Positions 8,820 through 17,046 of a DNA stretch of 64,000 bases are shown here, in pieces. A program made the translations under genes and the position numbers. The stretch's first letter is position 1, and the number at the start of each line of letters is the position of its first letter. Source of the stretch: Bryobacterales bacterium (GTDB taxonomy: Bacteria > Acidobacteriota > Terriglobia > Bryobacterales > Bryobacteraceae); the NCBI GenBank assembly GCA_025463005.1, contig JAOAPR010000237.1, forward strand, positions 1 to 64,000. Direction: 5' to 3'. Under the pieces are notes generated by a model, which searched no databases, was not told where the DNA came from, and was given only the letters and a program-made list of their open reading frames with translations.

Positions 8820-9172
8820 GCTTCCCCTTGGTTCTCCGCCCAGGTCTTGGCTTGATGGCAGGCGCGGCATGCGGATTGGAGGTTGTCCCACCGGAGACGC
8901 AGGCCCGGAGCCCGGGCAATAGGCACGATGTGATCCACCTCCACCGCGACCGAGTCCGGCAGCATCCCTTTGCAATGCGTCCGGATCTGGCAAAGCGGAT
9001 CAGCCGCCAGCTTCATCGCGCGCAACTTTCGCCACGTTGAATCGTAGCCCCGAGCTGAACTACTACCGCGGCGCTGCTCAACGATGCGCGAATGAACTCG
9101 ACACTTACCGCGATAATCGGCCAGACCCGCGCACGGGTACACCGAGCATGGACGCTTTGGTGCATCCGGCAC
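8816..9172 (-). CDS. HNH endonuclease (packaging-associated)
   Basis: The gene encodes 118 residues from GTG 9172; this start shares a base with the previous stop (TAGTG). It has two zinc-binding Cys pairs (CSVYPCAG...KC and C...CRACH) and the HNH core VEVDHIVPIARAPGLRLRWDNLQSACRACHQAKT. In HK97-like phages such HNH proteins sit just before TerS/TerL and take part in DNA cleavage during packaging; the position here matches exactly. An in-frame upstream Met at 9286 is rejected because it would lie inside the preceding gene. Confidence 0.87.
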   Translation of the reverse strand: MPDAPKRPCSVYPCAGLADYRGKCRVHSRIVEQRRGSSSARGYDSTWRKLRAMKLAADPLCQIRTHCKGMLPDSVAVEVDHIVPIARAPGLRLRWDNLQSACRACHQAKTWAENQGEA

Positions 9173-9495
9173 TACTCGCCCTCGCTCGATGGCTTGCGGC
9201 CCTTGTCGACGGCGCCGCACTCTTGGTAGGTGTAATAGACTTCGAAGGTCTGGCCCGGGTGTTCGCTGAACAGAACGGCCTGGCACTGGTGGAGGATATC
9301 GCCGGCGCTATGGCGTGATGGACTCGACGCCGCTCCCATGTCATCCCGCAACCGTTCGATCTCCGTTACGATCTCAAGCGGAACGTTCGTCGTCCCGTCG
9401 CCCGGGCACATCAAGCGGAGAGCCGCATACAGATGGCTGTCCGCGAAGTGGAGATGCTGGGCAATCTCTCTATGCTGTTCGATAGTCAGTTTCAT
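9172..9495 (-). CDS. Phage protein, unknown
   Basis: The gene encodes 107 residues from ATG 9495 with a weak AAAGGGA ribosome site. It begins MKLTIEQHREIAQHLHFADSHLYAALRLM, a helical segment, and has no recognised catalytic motif. Its stop shares one base with the HNH start. It is the first gene after a repeat-bearing intergenic gap and so may begin a separate transcript for the packaging genes. Confidence 0.6.
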   Translation of the reverse strand: MKLTIEQHREIAQHLHFADSHLYAALRLMCPGDGTTNVPLEIVTEIERLRDDMGAASSPSRHSAGDILHQCQAVLFSEHPGQTFEVYYTYQECGAVDKGRKPSSEGE

Positions 9496-9526
9496 TGGTA
9501 GGTTCCCTTTCTCAAAGTCTTCTTTG

Positions 9527-9643
9527 GAGTGACAGCAGTGACACGAGTTACACGAGTACTATGTGTTCTGAGTGACAGGGTGACGGCAGGGCTAGCCTTC
9601 TCTGTTCTCATAGGCCTATCTTTCCTCTTTCTCTCTGTCACTC
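9527..9643. repeat. GAGTGACAG repeats in phage intergenic region
   Basis: The 155-bp gap between the replication ATPase and the packaging genes holds GAGTGACAG at 9527-9535 and 9570-9578 and its inverse CTGTCACTC at 9635-9643, plus a CACGAGT tandem (9543-9557) and a GA-rich tract. Such a mix of direct and inverted 9-mers next to replication genes suggests protein-binding sites: an origin or an operator/promoter for the late genes. Confidence 0.45.
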
Positions 9644-9650
9644 CTGTAAC

Positions 9651-10670
9651 TCATAGAGAGAGAGAGGGAAGACGATATTGCTTGCTGGTTTTCTCAATTT
9701 TCCCGTCTGCCGCCATACGTCTCAGCATCATGCGTACGCCACCCCGCGGCTTTCCAAGTTCGCTTGCTATCTGAGCCGGACTTAGCCCGCCTTCTTCCTT
9801 CAGTAGCTCAATCACCTCTCGCTGCTCCGCGCTGATGGCGAGCTCCGCGCCGTCGCCGACGAACCGCCAGCCAAACGGAACCTCACTGTTGAAGGTGAGC
9901 GCGTAAGACCGTTCCGATATTTCCCGTCCCGTTACTTCCAACTCGGCCCGGCCTTCTGGCTTTCGTTTAAGCACCAAGATGGAATCGCACGCGGCCGTTA
10001 TTCCGCCAGTTCCCGCAACGGCCTCCACAGCATCGCCAGATAGCCCCTTGCGTAGGTGGTGAATTAGTAGGAACGCGGCGCGTGATTCCTCTGCCATTTT
10101 GCGAAGCTCGGATACTTCGGCGTATTGGCTTCTGAAGACGTCGTTTTCTCGTTTTCCTCCACCCTTGATCAGCGCCGTCAGGGTGTCAAGTACTACCAAC
10201 CGCGGCGTATGTAGCCGGATCAGTTCCCGAAGTTGATCGGCGCCGCCGCCCATCAGCGGCAGAAGTTCGTACACGAACACTAGCCACTTGAGCCAGTCGC
10301 CGGCAGGAGCCAACTTGCGGATCCTGGCTGACGTTCGCACCGCGGGTTCTTCGAGCGCAACATACAAAACCGACCCGTGCTCGACGACCTGGAGCCCTTC
10401 ATGCTCCGGCCCGCCGGCTACCGCTATGGCAAGCTGAAGTGCTTCCCAACTTTTGCCGGCTTTCTGACGTGCGGCAAAGATGCTCAAGCCGTCCATTAGA
10501 AGCGCCTCGCCCGATGCCTTGACGCGCACCAACGGGCGAATATCTGGCGCGATGCTGTGGTAAAGATCCTCGCCGGTTCGTATGCGTGGAAGCTCGATCT
10601 CGTTTTTCGGAGCGGTTCCGTTAGGAAGCGTATCAATGAATTCCGGCTCTGCTTGCAACTCATGCTTCAT
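9651..10670 (-). CDS. RepA-like AAA/RecA-fold ATPase (phage replication helicase)
   Basis: The gene encodes 339 residues. A RecA-type core has Walker A ARQKAGKSW (about residue 67), Walker B RLVVLDTL and the sensor segment AAFLLIHHLRKG; the C-terminus (ISAEQREVIELLKEEGGLSPAQIASELGKPRGGVRMMLRRM) is a winged helix. This is the architecture of RepA-type hexameric helicases and phage DnaB-like ATPases. ATG 10670 overlaps the primase stop by 4 bases, so primase and helicase are coupled and probably make the phage primosome. Confidence 0.82.
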   Translation of the reverse strand: MKHELQAEPEFIDTLPNGTAPKNEIELPRIRTGEDLYHSIAPDIRPLVRVKASGEALLMDGLSIFAARQKAGKSWEALQLAIAVAGGPEHEGLQVVEHGSVLYVALEEPAVRTSARIRKLAPAGDWLKWLVFVYELLPLMGGGADQLRELIRLHTPRLVVLDTLTALIKGGGKRENDVFRSQYAEVSELRKMAEESRAAFLLIHHLRKGLSGDAVEAVAGTGGITAACDSILVLKRKPEGRAELEVTGREISERSYALTFNSEVPFGWRFVGDGAELAISAEQREVIELLKEEGGLSPAQIASELGKPRGGVRMMLRRMAADGKIEKTSKQYRLPSLSL

Positions 10671-11467
10671 TGAGACACTTCCTCGCCGTCGAATTGCGCG
10701 ATGAATTCCAACTCCGAATGCCCGGCGTTAAACCAATCCGTGACGTCCTTGATTCCCTCGCCTTCAAGCTCCAGGTAGACGAGGCGCGGCACTTTGCCCA
10801 GTAGGGCCCGCGCGATGCGCTTCACCCGGGCATAGCCCGGACCGTCCCGATCAGGAATCAGAATTACTTCGTGCCCGGCGAGCGCCGCTGTGAATTGCGG
10901 CAACCACGGAGCGTTGGCGCCGCCTGCGTTGGTGGTAGCGGTGAAGCCATGTTCTCGGAGCGTTTCTACGTCGCGTTCCCCTTCCACCACGAAGATGATC
11001 GGGTTTTCTAAGACCTCACGGAGGTGATAAAGCACCTGTTGCGGGTTCTTTTTCCAAATCCACCCGCCCGAGCCATCTGGATACCGCTGCAGAAAGTTTT
11101 TCGGTTCAGTCCGGACGACCTGATACAACAATTCGCCGGATTCATCGGTGTAGTTGTATGTGGCGACGATATTGCGTGATTTACCCTGCCGTTCTGGCTG
11201 GCCGGATCGTTGGGCTAGGCGTGCTACCGCTTCCGGAAAGGCGATGCCCTCGATCTCCATCAGGAATTTGATCACATCGCCGCCCACATCGCAGCCGAAG
11301 CAGTGATACAGGCCCTTGCTCCGATCAACAGTGAATGAGGGGGTTTTCTCCTGATGGAAAGGGCACAGCCCGACATAACGATCCGTCGCCCCAGCGCGCT
11401 TTAGTGCAAGATGTTCTCCGATGATGGCCACGATGTCGACCGCGGCTTTGAGCTGCTCGGCGTCCAT
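10667..11467 (-). CDS. Phage DNA primase (CHC2 zinc finger + TOPRIM)
   Basis: The gene encodes 266 residues from ATG 11467, which shares one base with the preceding stop (TGATG). The N-terminus is a CHC2 zinc finger (YVGLCPFHQEKTPSFTVDRSKGLYHCFGC). A TOPRIM domain follows with the Glu motif IIFVVEGERDVETL and the Asp motif EVILIPDRDGPGYARV. It makes RNA primers for phage replication. Compared with bacterial DnaG it lacks the helicase-binding tail, as expected for a phage enzyme paired with its own ATPase. Confidence 0.88.
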   Translation of the reverse strand: MDAEQLKAAVDIVAIIGEHLALKRAGATDRYVGLCPFHQEKTPSFTVDRSKGLYHCFGCDVGGDVIKFLMEIEGIAFPEAVARLAQRSGQPERQGKSRNIVATYNYTDESGELLYQVVRTEPKNFLQRYPDGSGGWIWKKNPQQVLYHLREVLENPIIFVVEGERDVETLREHGFTATTNAGGANAPWLPQFTAALAGHEVILIPDRDGPGYARVKRIARALLGKVPRLVYLELEGEGIKDVTDWFNAGHSELEFIAQFDGEEVSQ

Positions 11468-11625
11468 CACGCTGTGCGAGCCTCCCGCCACTCCACCCGC
11501 GCAACTTTCTTGCAGGCTGCGCATGTGACGGTCCCGGTGGCGTCGACTATGGCGGCTGGAAGCTCGATCGGCGGAGCGCCGCAAGAACACGAAATCTCGT
11601 ACACTTCGCAGGTGCGGGCGCTCAT
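11467..11625 (-). CDS. Zinc-ribbon microprotein
   Basis: This 52-residue gene has a strong ribosome site (GGGAGG) 7 bases before ATG 11625, a 4-base overlap with the previous stop and a 1-base overlap with the primase start. Two Cys pairs (CSCG and CAAC) flank a short loop, the pattern of a small zinc ribbon. Longer in-frame extensions upstream lie inside the previous gene and are not needed. Its role is unknown; position suggests replication or early regulation. Confidence 0.6.
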   Translation of the reverse strand: MSARTCEVYEISCSCGAPPIELPAAIVDATGTVTCAACKKVARVEWREARTA

Positions 11626-12074
11626 GATGTTGCCTCCCAGGTGATGGCCATGAAACCGGTCTGCCTGCATCGCCGCGGTGCGCAGCGGTGCACCAGGCGA
11701 TCCCGCTCGGCATCTGGGAGACGGCGGGCCACGCCATGACGCTCCATCCCGGATTGCGCCGCGATCTCGGCCGATGTTAAAGGCTCCGCCTGACCTCGCA
11801 ACCATTCCAATAGCTGCAGCTTCTGATTCGTGCGGATCCCGGACCTAGTGACGGTTTCGAACGCATGCCGGGATGTGCATGGCGGAGACGATGAACGCGT
11901 CGGTGGCGTATCTGCGGAATTTCCGCAGATAGTCGTATCTGTCATCAGATGACAGATGGGATCACCGAAGAGACCAGCTTGGCCACGCTGGTGTGCTTCA
12001 CGCTCGCGTGCAAGGCGCTGCCGGCTTCGGCGAAGCTCCGCTTCACGACTTCGAGTCGTGGTCAGCAGCGACAT
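11622..12074 (-). CDS. Winged-helix phage protein
   Basis: The gene encodes 150 residues from ATG 12074, which shares a base with the Xis-like gene stop (TAATG). The C-terminal 60 residues (LQLLEWLRGQAEPLTSAEIAAQSGMERHGVARRLPDAERDRLVHRC, then RRCRQTGFMAITW) form a winged helix with a Cys/Arg-rich wing, common in phage replication regions. The N-terminus is an Arg-rich helix. It probably binds DNA; target unknown. Confidence 0.6.
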   Translation of the reverse strand: MSLLTTTRSREAELRRSRQRLAREREAHQRGQAGLFGDPICHLMTDTTICGNSADTPPTRSSSPPCTSRHAFETVTRSGIRTNQKLQLLEWLRGQAEPLTSAEIAAQSGMERHGVARRLPDAERDRLVHRCAPRRCRQTGFMAITWEATS

Positions 12075-12286
12075 TAGGCCGCGCGCCCACCGCCACACGG
12101 CGCGGATTGAGTGTAGGCCGCCACATCGTCCGCTCCGTAGCGGCAATTGGCTCCGAACTTGCGGAAAAGCGGTCCCTTGTTGAGAAGTCTCCAGCTTCGC
12201 AATGTGTTGACTGACACACCGAGGATTTCGGCCACCTCATGCTCGGTTAAGAATTTTTGGGGGGTTCGAACTTCAGTCTTGGCCAC
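12074..12286 (-). CDS. Excisionase-like HTH protein
   Basis: The gene encodes 70 residues from GTG 12286, with AAAGGAG about 10 bases upstream. Residues 12-57 (FLTEHEVAEILGVSVNTLRSWRLLNKGPLFRKFGANCRYGADDVAAY) match the helix-turn-helix 17/MerR-like fold of Xis and AlpA proteins, which bend DNA and steer integrase toward excision. It is the first gene of the leftward operon and is divergent from the repressor and integrase, a classic lysis/lysogeny switch layout. Confidence 0.8.
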   Translation of the reverse strand: MAKTEVRTPQKFLTEHEVAEILGVSVNTLRSWRLLNKGPLFRKFGANCRYGADDVAAYTQSAPCGGGRAA

Positions 12287-12404
12287 TTGCTATCGGCTCC
12301 TTTAATGTGGGTTGACGTAGGTTAGTATCTATGCAATACTGTTCTGGTAGAAGGATGCACGCTGTGCGGGTCTACTGTCAAGTGTTTTTTGGAGCTGATC
12401 GAAA
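12287..12404. promoter_or_regulatory. Divergent control region of the prophage
   Basis: Rightward, TTGACG (12312-12317) and AATACT (12335-12340) are separated by 17 bases and would serve the repressor gene. Leftward, a perfect TTGACA (12381-12376) is present but the -10 about 17 bases on (GCATCC) is poor, so that promoter may need activation. The repressor presumably binds here; I see no clean symmetric operator. Confidence 0.5.
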
Positions 12405-12965
12405 ATGAACCGGATAACAGCCGCAGTTAAGGAACTTCGAAAACGACTTGGCGACAGCCAGGATGCTTTCGCCAGCCGCTTGCATCTGTCCGTGCGGGCC
12501 ATCGCCAACTACGAGGCGGGGCGGATGCCAGCGATCGCCGTGCTGGTGAGCTTGATGAACACGGCCGATTCAAACGGATTTCGCGACTTGACGACACTCT
12601 TCCAGGAAGCCGTGGAGAAGGAGCTCGGCCACGGCATTGTGCGCGTCGCTCCCCTGGGAAGCGAAGAGGAAGAATTTAGCGCGCTGCGTTGCATTCTCCG
12701 CTACGAGGGTTCGATGTACAAGGAGCTTCGCGCGAAGTGGATGGAGCTGGCCGAGCCAGTTAAAGCGGCAAACCGCGCAAACGACTTTCGAGCCTCGGTT
12801 ACCGCCGGGCTCATTCAACTTGTTCAGAAAGGCCTGGCCGACGGATTGACTGATGAGCAGATTATGGCGAAAGCTCCGAAGGCCGACCAGATTGCGCTCA
12901 AGGGGATTCTCACCATGACGCGCGGCATGCAGAAATTGGAAGCGGAACGGAAGGGAGATCACTAA
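12405..12965 (+). CDS. XRE-family prophage repressor-like regulator
   Basis: The gene encodes 186 residues with ATG 12405 preceded by GGAG. Residues about 5-50 are an XRE helix-turn-helix (LRKRLGDSQDAFASRLHLSVRAIANYEAGRMPAIAVL). The rest is helical (LRYEGSMYKELRAKWMELAEPVKAANRAND), without a LexA/cI peptidase Ser-Lys pair. It likely represses the leftward operon. It is followed 3 bases later by the integrase, so both are probably co-transcribed. Confidence 0.78.
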   Translation: MNRITAAVKELRKRLGDSQDAFASRLHLSVRAIANYEAGRMPAIAVLVSLMNTADSNGFRDLTTLFQEAVEKELGHGIVRVAPLGSEEEEFSALRCILRYEGSMYKELRAKWMELAEPVKAANRANDFRASVTAGLIQLVQKGLADGLTDEQIMAKAPKADQIALKGILTMTRGMQKLEAERKGDH

Positions 12966-12968
12966 TCG

Positions 12969-14168
12969 ATGTCAGTTTATAGGCCAACGTATAGGGATGA
13001 GAAAACCGAGAAGCTGAAGAAGTCAAAAGTCTGGTGGTTCCATTTCAAATTCGCTGGGCGCCGGATCCAGGAGTCCAGCAAATCGACTCGCAAGACGGTC
13101 GCGCAAGAGGCGGAGAAGAACCGTCGCCTGGAATTGGAGCGCGCCTATGCCGGGATGCATAGCGAGCCGGCGGCCGGACGCGTCGCGCCGGTCGTCGAGA
13201 AGGTCAAAACCTACTCGGCCAACTACACTTCAAGCCATCGCGCGAAGTCGGTCGTATTCTCGACGCAGCGACTCGCTCACGTCAAACGGCTTCTCGGTTC
13301 CTGCCTGCCATGCGATCTCACCGAGGACAAAATCCAGGAGTACATCAGGACCCGACTGGCCGAAGGCGCCGCCGGGCGGACGGTCAACATGGAAGTGGGC
13401 GAGCTCTCGCGGGCGATGAAGTTCAAATGGTCGATTGCGTGGCCGAACGTCCGGAAGCTCGAAGAGAATCACGAGGTCGGGCGCGCGCTGAGTCCTGACG
13501 AAGAAAAGCGGCTGTTACAAGCCGCGGCGGGCGATCAATCCCCGAACCGGAACCCGACGTTATACGCGTTCCTCCAGATCGCGCTGACAACCGGCATGCG
13601 GAGCGGGGAAATCGCCGGGCTGAAGTGGGAACAGATCGACCTCGAGGCTGGCGTGATGACGGTGGGCCGGAAGGCAAAGACGCGCGCCGGATCGGGCCGT
13701 CAGATCCCGATGAACGCTGACATCAAGGCCGTGCTCGAAATGCATGCGTCCTGGTATGCCGACGTGAAGCGTTTCGGAGAGATCAAGCCGGAATGGTTCG
13801 TATTCCCAGGCCGGAAGGGCAGGCCCAAGAAGGGCGAGAAACGGCTCGACCCCATGGCGCCGATGCAGAGCATCACGTCATCGTGGGAGAAAGTCCGGAC
13901 CGCGGCGAAGGTGTCGTGTCGCCTCCACGACCTCAGGCACACGGCCGCCACCAAGATGGCCGAGGCCGGCATCCCGGAGTCCACCATGCTGGCGATCATG
14001 GGCCACATGTCCCGGGCGATGCTGGAGCGTTACAGCCACATCCGCATGGCGGCGAAACGTGAAGCTGTGAAGTCGCTGAGCCTGCCGGATCTCACAGTTA
14101 AGACACCAAACCCGAACGAGGTTGCTAAGGTTCCCGCTAAAGTGAAAGGGGCGAGCGCTCCGAACTAG
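12969..14168 (+). CDS. Phage integrase, tyrosine recombinase
   Basis: The gene encodes 399 residues. After an Arm/core-binding region (about 1-170), the catalytic domain shows Arg211 (TTGMRSGEIAGLKW), His320/Arg323 (RLHDLRHTAATKM), His346 (IMGHMS) and the nucleophile Tyr355 (MLERYSHI), so all conserved catalytic residues are present. It integrates and excises the element by recombination between attP and attB. The gene ends 20 bp from the 3' end of a tRNA-Lys gene, the expected attachment site. Confidence 0.93.
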   Translation: MSVYRPTYRDEKTEKLKKSKVWWFHFKFAGRRIQESSKSTRKTVAQEAEKNRRLELERAYAGMHSEPAAGRVAPVVEKVKTYSANYTSSHRAKSVVFSTQRLAHVKRLLGSCLPCDLTEDKIQEYIRTRLAEGAAGRTVNMEVGELSRAMKFKWSIAWPNVRKLEENHEVGRALSPDEEKRLLQAAAGDQSPNRNPTLYAFLQIALTTGMRSGEIAGLKWEQIDLEAGVMTVGRKAKTRAGSGRQIPMNADIKAVLEMHASWYADVKRFGEIKPEWFVFPGRKGRPKKGEKRLDPMAPMQSITSSWEKVRTAAKVSCRLHDLRHTAATKMAEAGIPESTMLAIMGHMSRAMLERYSHIRMAAKREAVKSLSLPDLTVKTPNPNEVAKVPAKVKGASAPN

Positions 14169-14188
14169 CGCGGAAGTCCTTTTGAATG

Positions 14189-14264
<76 letters not shown>

Positions 14265-14341
14265 TTGTGGGTGGCGGCTGCGGGGGAGACTGCAGCTTCA
14301 TTTAATTGTAAGCCGTTCCGTTCAGCTTACACAAGTATCCG

Positions 14342-15595
14342 CTACACCAGCATCGTCGCGACGTCTACCGTCGACCGGTAACCTTCCACCACCACGATCC
14401 CGCTTTCGGTGACATGGTACAACTTCTTATCGATCTCATCATCGAAGCCTATGGTTGCATCATCCGGAATGCGCACGTTCTTGTCCAGGATCGCGCGCCG
14501 CACGTGCGCCATCCGGCCAATGTCGCAGTTGTCGAACACCACCGAGTCTTCCACCACCGCGCCTGAGTGGAGGCGGACGTTGCGCCCGATCACCGATCTC
14601 CGCACCATGCCTCCGGAGAGAATCGAGCCGCCCGATACGATTGAATCCGTGGCTTGGCCTCGCCGACCATGTTCGTCGAAAATGAACTTCGCCGGTGGAT
14701 CGGAGTAGCTTGCGGTACGCAGCGGCCACTGCCGGTTGTACAGGTTGAGCGCCGGGCTCACGGCCCGCAGATCCATGCTGGCGTCATAAAACGCATCGAT
14801 GGTTCCCACGTCGCGCCAGTACGGCTCCTGATTTGGAGGATCTCCGGGAATGCGGTTGGTCTGAAAATCGTATGCGTACATCGGCGCGCGGCCCACCAGC
14901 GACGGCAGAATATCGCGGCCGAAATCGTGCGAGCTGTTTGGGTTTTCCGCATCCGCGTACAGCTCGCGCAACAGAAGGTTGGTGGAGAAAATGTAGTTCC
15001 CCATGGACGCGAACACACGATCCGGATCGCCCGGCATGGTCGGCGCGTCCGGACGTTTTTCATGGAAGCCGATCACAGCGCCGTCCGGCGCCGCTTCGAT
15101 CACGCCGAATTCAGCCGCCTGGTCCTTATCCACCGGGATCGCCGCGATGGTCGCCTGCGAACGCCTGTGCATGTGATACTCCAGCATCTCGCGGATGTTC
15201 ATGCGGTAAATGTGATCGGCGCCGAAGATCGCCACGTAATGCGGATCGGCCTGTTCGATCAGGTTGATGTTCTGATGCAGCGCGTCCGCAGTGCCGCGAT
15301 ACCAATCCTCGCCGGGCGAGCGCATCTGCGCCGGTACCGGAATGATGAAGTGCTGTTGCAGGAGTCCGCCTACTTCCCAGCCTTCACTCAAGTGCTGCAA
15401 CAGGCTCTGGCTCTTGAACTGGATCAGGACGTAGATCGAATAGATGCCCGAGTTCACCAGGTTGCTGAGGACGAAGTCCACAATGCGATACCGTCCTCCG
15501 AAGGGCACGGCCGGCTTAGCTCGCTCCTTGGTAAGGGGATAGAGCCGCGTACCTTTTCCTCCGGCCAGCACGAACGCGAGCACCCTAACCTGCAT
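14342..15595 (-). CDS. glgC: Glucose-1-phosphate adenylyltransferase
   Basis: The gene encodes 417 residues from ATG 15595. The nucleotidyltransferase domain starts with the signature VLAGGKGTRLYPLTKERAKPAVPFGGRYRIVDF, and has WYRGTADAL, FGADHIYRM and WRDVGTIDAFYDA; the C-terminus is a left-handed beta-helix (SIVSGGSILSGGMVRRSVIGRNVRL). It makes ADP-glucose from ATP and glucose-1-phosphate, the committed step of glycogen synthesis. No other glycogen gene is nearby. A longer start at 15691 is unlikely because it overlaps the divergent sigma gene. Confidence 0.95.
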   Translation of the reverse strand: MQVRVLAFVLAGGKGTRLYPLTKERAKPAVPFGGRYRIVDFVLSNLVNSGIYSIYVLIQFKSQSLLQHLSEGWEVGGLLQQHFIIPVPAQMRSPGEDWYRGTADALHQNINLIEQADPHYVAIFGADHIYRMNIREMLEYHMHRRSQATIAAIPVDKDQAAEFGVIEAAPDGAVIGFHEKRPDAPTMPGDPDRVFASMGNYIFSTNLLLRELYADAENPNSSHDFGRDILPSLVGRAPMYAYDFQTNRIPGDPPNQEPYWRDVGTIDAFYDASMDLRAVSPALNLYNRQWPLRTASYSDPPAKFIFDEHGRRGQATDSIVSGGSILSGGMVRRSVIGRNVRLHSGAVVEDSVVFDNCDIGRMAHVRRAILDKNVRIPDDATIGFDDEIDKKLYHVTESGIVVVEGYRSTVDVATMLV

Positions 15596-15625
15596 GGGGC
15601 TTATTGTGGCAGGAGTATAGGCCGT

Positions 15626-16186
15626 GTGGCAAACCGGATCATCGATAATGATCTTCAGATATTCGTGGAACGAAACCAGATACTGGAGCAACTGCGCGAA
15701 AGGATTGTCCGGTTCGCGGCATCCAGACTAGCAGAGGGGGTGAGGGACGGGGCGGCTCAGGATATCGCCCAGGAGGTTCTTCTGGTGCTGCACGAAAAAT
15801 ACCCCACACTCGACCGCGCCGAGGACCTGGTTCCCCTGTCGCTTGAGATTGCGCGTTTCAAGGTCCTGGCTGCGCGGCGGAAAACGATACGGCGGGGCGA
15901 GAACACCCAGGTTTCGGTCGACGATCTTCCGCTGGCCGGGGGCGGCCCGGACCCTTTCGAGCAGGCCGTTCGTCGTGAACGGCTCAATCGGCTGGAAGCT
16001 GCGCTGAAGGAGCTTGGGGTCCGCTGCCGGGAGATCTTTCGTATGAAGTTACAAGGACTTAGCTTCATAGAGATCCAGAAGGAGTTGAAGGTAGGCTCGC
16101 TCACTACTCTATATACTTGGGACCTTCGGTGCCGGAAGCAACTCCATGAGCGGCTGGGCCCGGATTGGGAGAGCCTGAAGAAATGA
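15626..16186 (+). CDS. ECF-type RNA polymerase sigma factor
   Basis: The gene encodes 186 residues from GTG 15626, with AGGAG 10 bases upstream. Region 2 (DGAAQDIAQEVLLVLHEKYPTLDRAEDLVPLSLEIARFKVLAARRK) and region 4 (LEAALKELGVRCREIFRMKLQGLSFIEIQKELKVGSLTTLYTWDLRCRKQL) match two-domain sigma-70 factors. It overlaps its probable anti-sigma partner by 4 bases. The start is only 30 bp from the divergent glgC start, so their promoters must overlap each other or the opposite gene. Regulon unknown. Confidence 0.82.
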   Translation: MANRIIDNDLQIFVERNQILEQLRERIVRFAASRLAEGVRDGAAQDIAQEVLLVLHEKYPTLDRAEDLVPLSLEIARFKVLAARRKTIRRGENTQVSVDDLPLAGGGPDPFEQAVRRERLNRLEAALKELGVRCREIFRMKLQGLSFIEIQKELKVGSLTTLYTWDLRCRKQLHERLGPDWESLKK

Positions 16187-17046
16187 CTCGTGACGAAGCT
16201 CGGAAGCTGATCGGCGGATACGCCACCGGTTCGCTCACCGAGTCCGAACGGACCGCGCTGTTCGAGGCTGCCCTGCAAGATCAAGAGCTTTTCGACGAGC
16301 TCGCGGGCGAGCAGGCCTTGAAGGAAGTTCTCGACCAACCGGGTGCACGGCAGCGGCTTCTCGCCGCACTCGAGCCACCGGCCCACCGAACAGCGTGGTG
16401 GATGCGGCCATGGCCGTGGTCCGCTGCGGCTGTGACCCTGGCGATTGCGATCATTATCGTAGTCTCCACGCGAACCCCACCACCTCAGCAAATTGCGCAA
16501 GTGCTGAAATCGCCGGACCCGGCGGCAACGCCCGTGGCGCCTGCTCCTCCAACCCCGACTGCTCCGCAGGCCAAAAGAAGAGTCCCGCCGGCTCCCGCGC
16601 CGAAATCGCCACCACCGGCAGCCCAGGATGAAGTACGCGAACAATCGCTCGCCGATAAGCAACAGCCGCAAAAGCAGGAGCAAGACCAAGCCAAAGCGCA
16701 AGTCTTCGGCGCGGCCCGTGCGCTACGCTCCGAAAATATGACCGCTGCTGCCAGCGGGTTTGCCTTGACCTACGCCGTTGGCGCCGACGGTTTTCTTGAA
16801 ATCGTGCCCGCGGCGCCCGGATTCTTGTCGGTGATGGCGACGACGGTCATTTTTTCCGGTGCGGTGAGCGCCGGAATGCCCGTCCGAATTCAGATTCCCT
16901 CGGAGGCAACCAGCCTCTCGATCGGATTTTCCGGGATGGGGGGAATGATCGGCTCGCCCGTACAACTCGATGCGGCTTCGGGAACGGTGACCGATCAGTA
17001 TCCGCCAAATCGGCGGATTATGGTGAGAATCCCGGCCAAGCCGTGA
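16183..17046 (+). CDS. Membrane-anchored anti-sigma-like protein
   Basis: The gene encodes 287 residues from ATG 16183 (ATGA overlap with the sigma stop). An N-terminal helical domain (MTRDEARKLIGGYATGSLTESERTALFEAALQDQELFDEL) resembles anti-sigma cytoplasmic domains; one membrane helix spans about 78-95 (WSAAAVTLAIAIIIVV). A long Pro/Ala/Gln stalk (about 98-175) crosses the periplasm and a beta-rich C-terminal domain ends the protein. It probably holds the sigma factor until an envelope signal arrives. The signal-binding domain is not a recognised family. Confidence 0.72.
   Translation: MTRDEARKLIGGYATGSLTESERTALFEAALQDQELFDELAGEQALKEVLDQPGARQRLLAALEPPAHRTAWWMRPWPWSAAAVTLAIAIIIVVSTRTPPPQQIAQVLKSPDPAATPVAPAPPTPTAPQAKRRVPPAPAPKSPPPAAQDEVREQSLADKQQPQKQEQDQAKAQVFGAARALRSENMTAAASGFALTYAVGADGFLEIVPAAPGFLSVMATTVIFSGAVSAGMPVRIQIPSEATSLSIGFSGMGGMIGSPVQLDAASGTVTDQYPPNRRIMVRIPAKP

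Noticed and set aside
14654-15625. Long plus-strand frame upstream of and in frame with the sigma factor
   Set aside because: It is antisense to glgC; only the part from GTG 15626 with its ribosome site has sigma-factor sequence.
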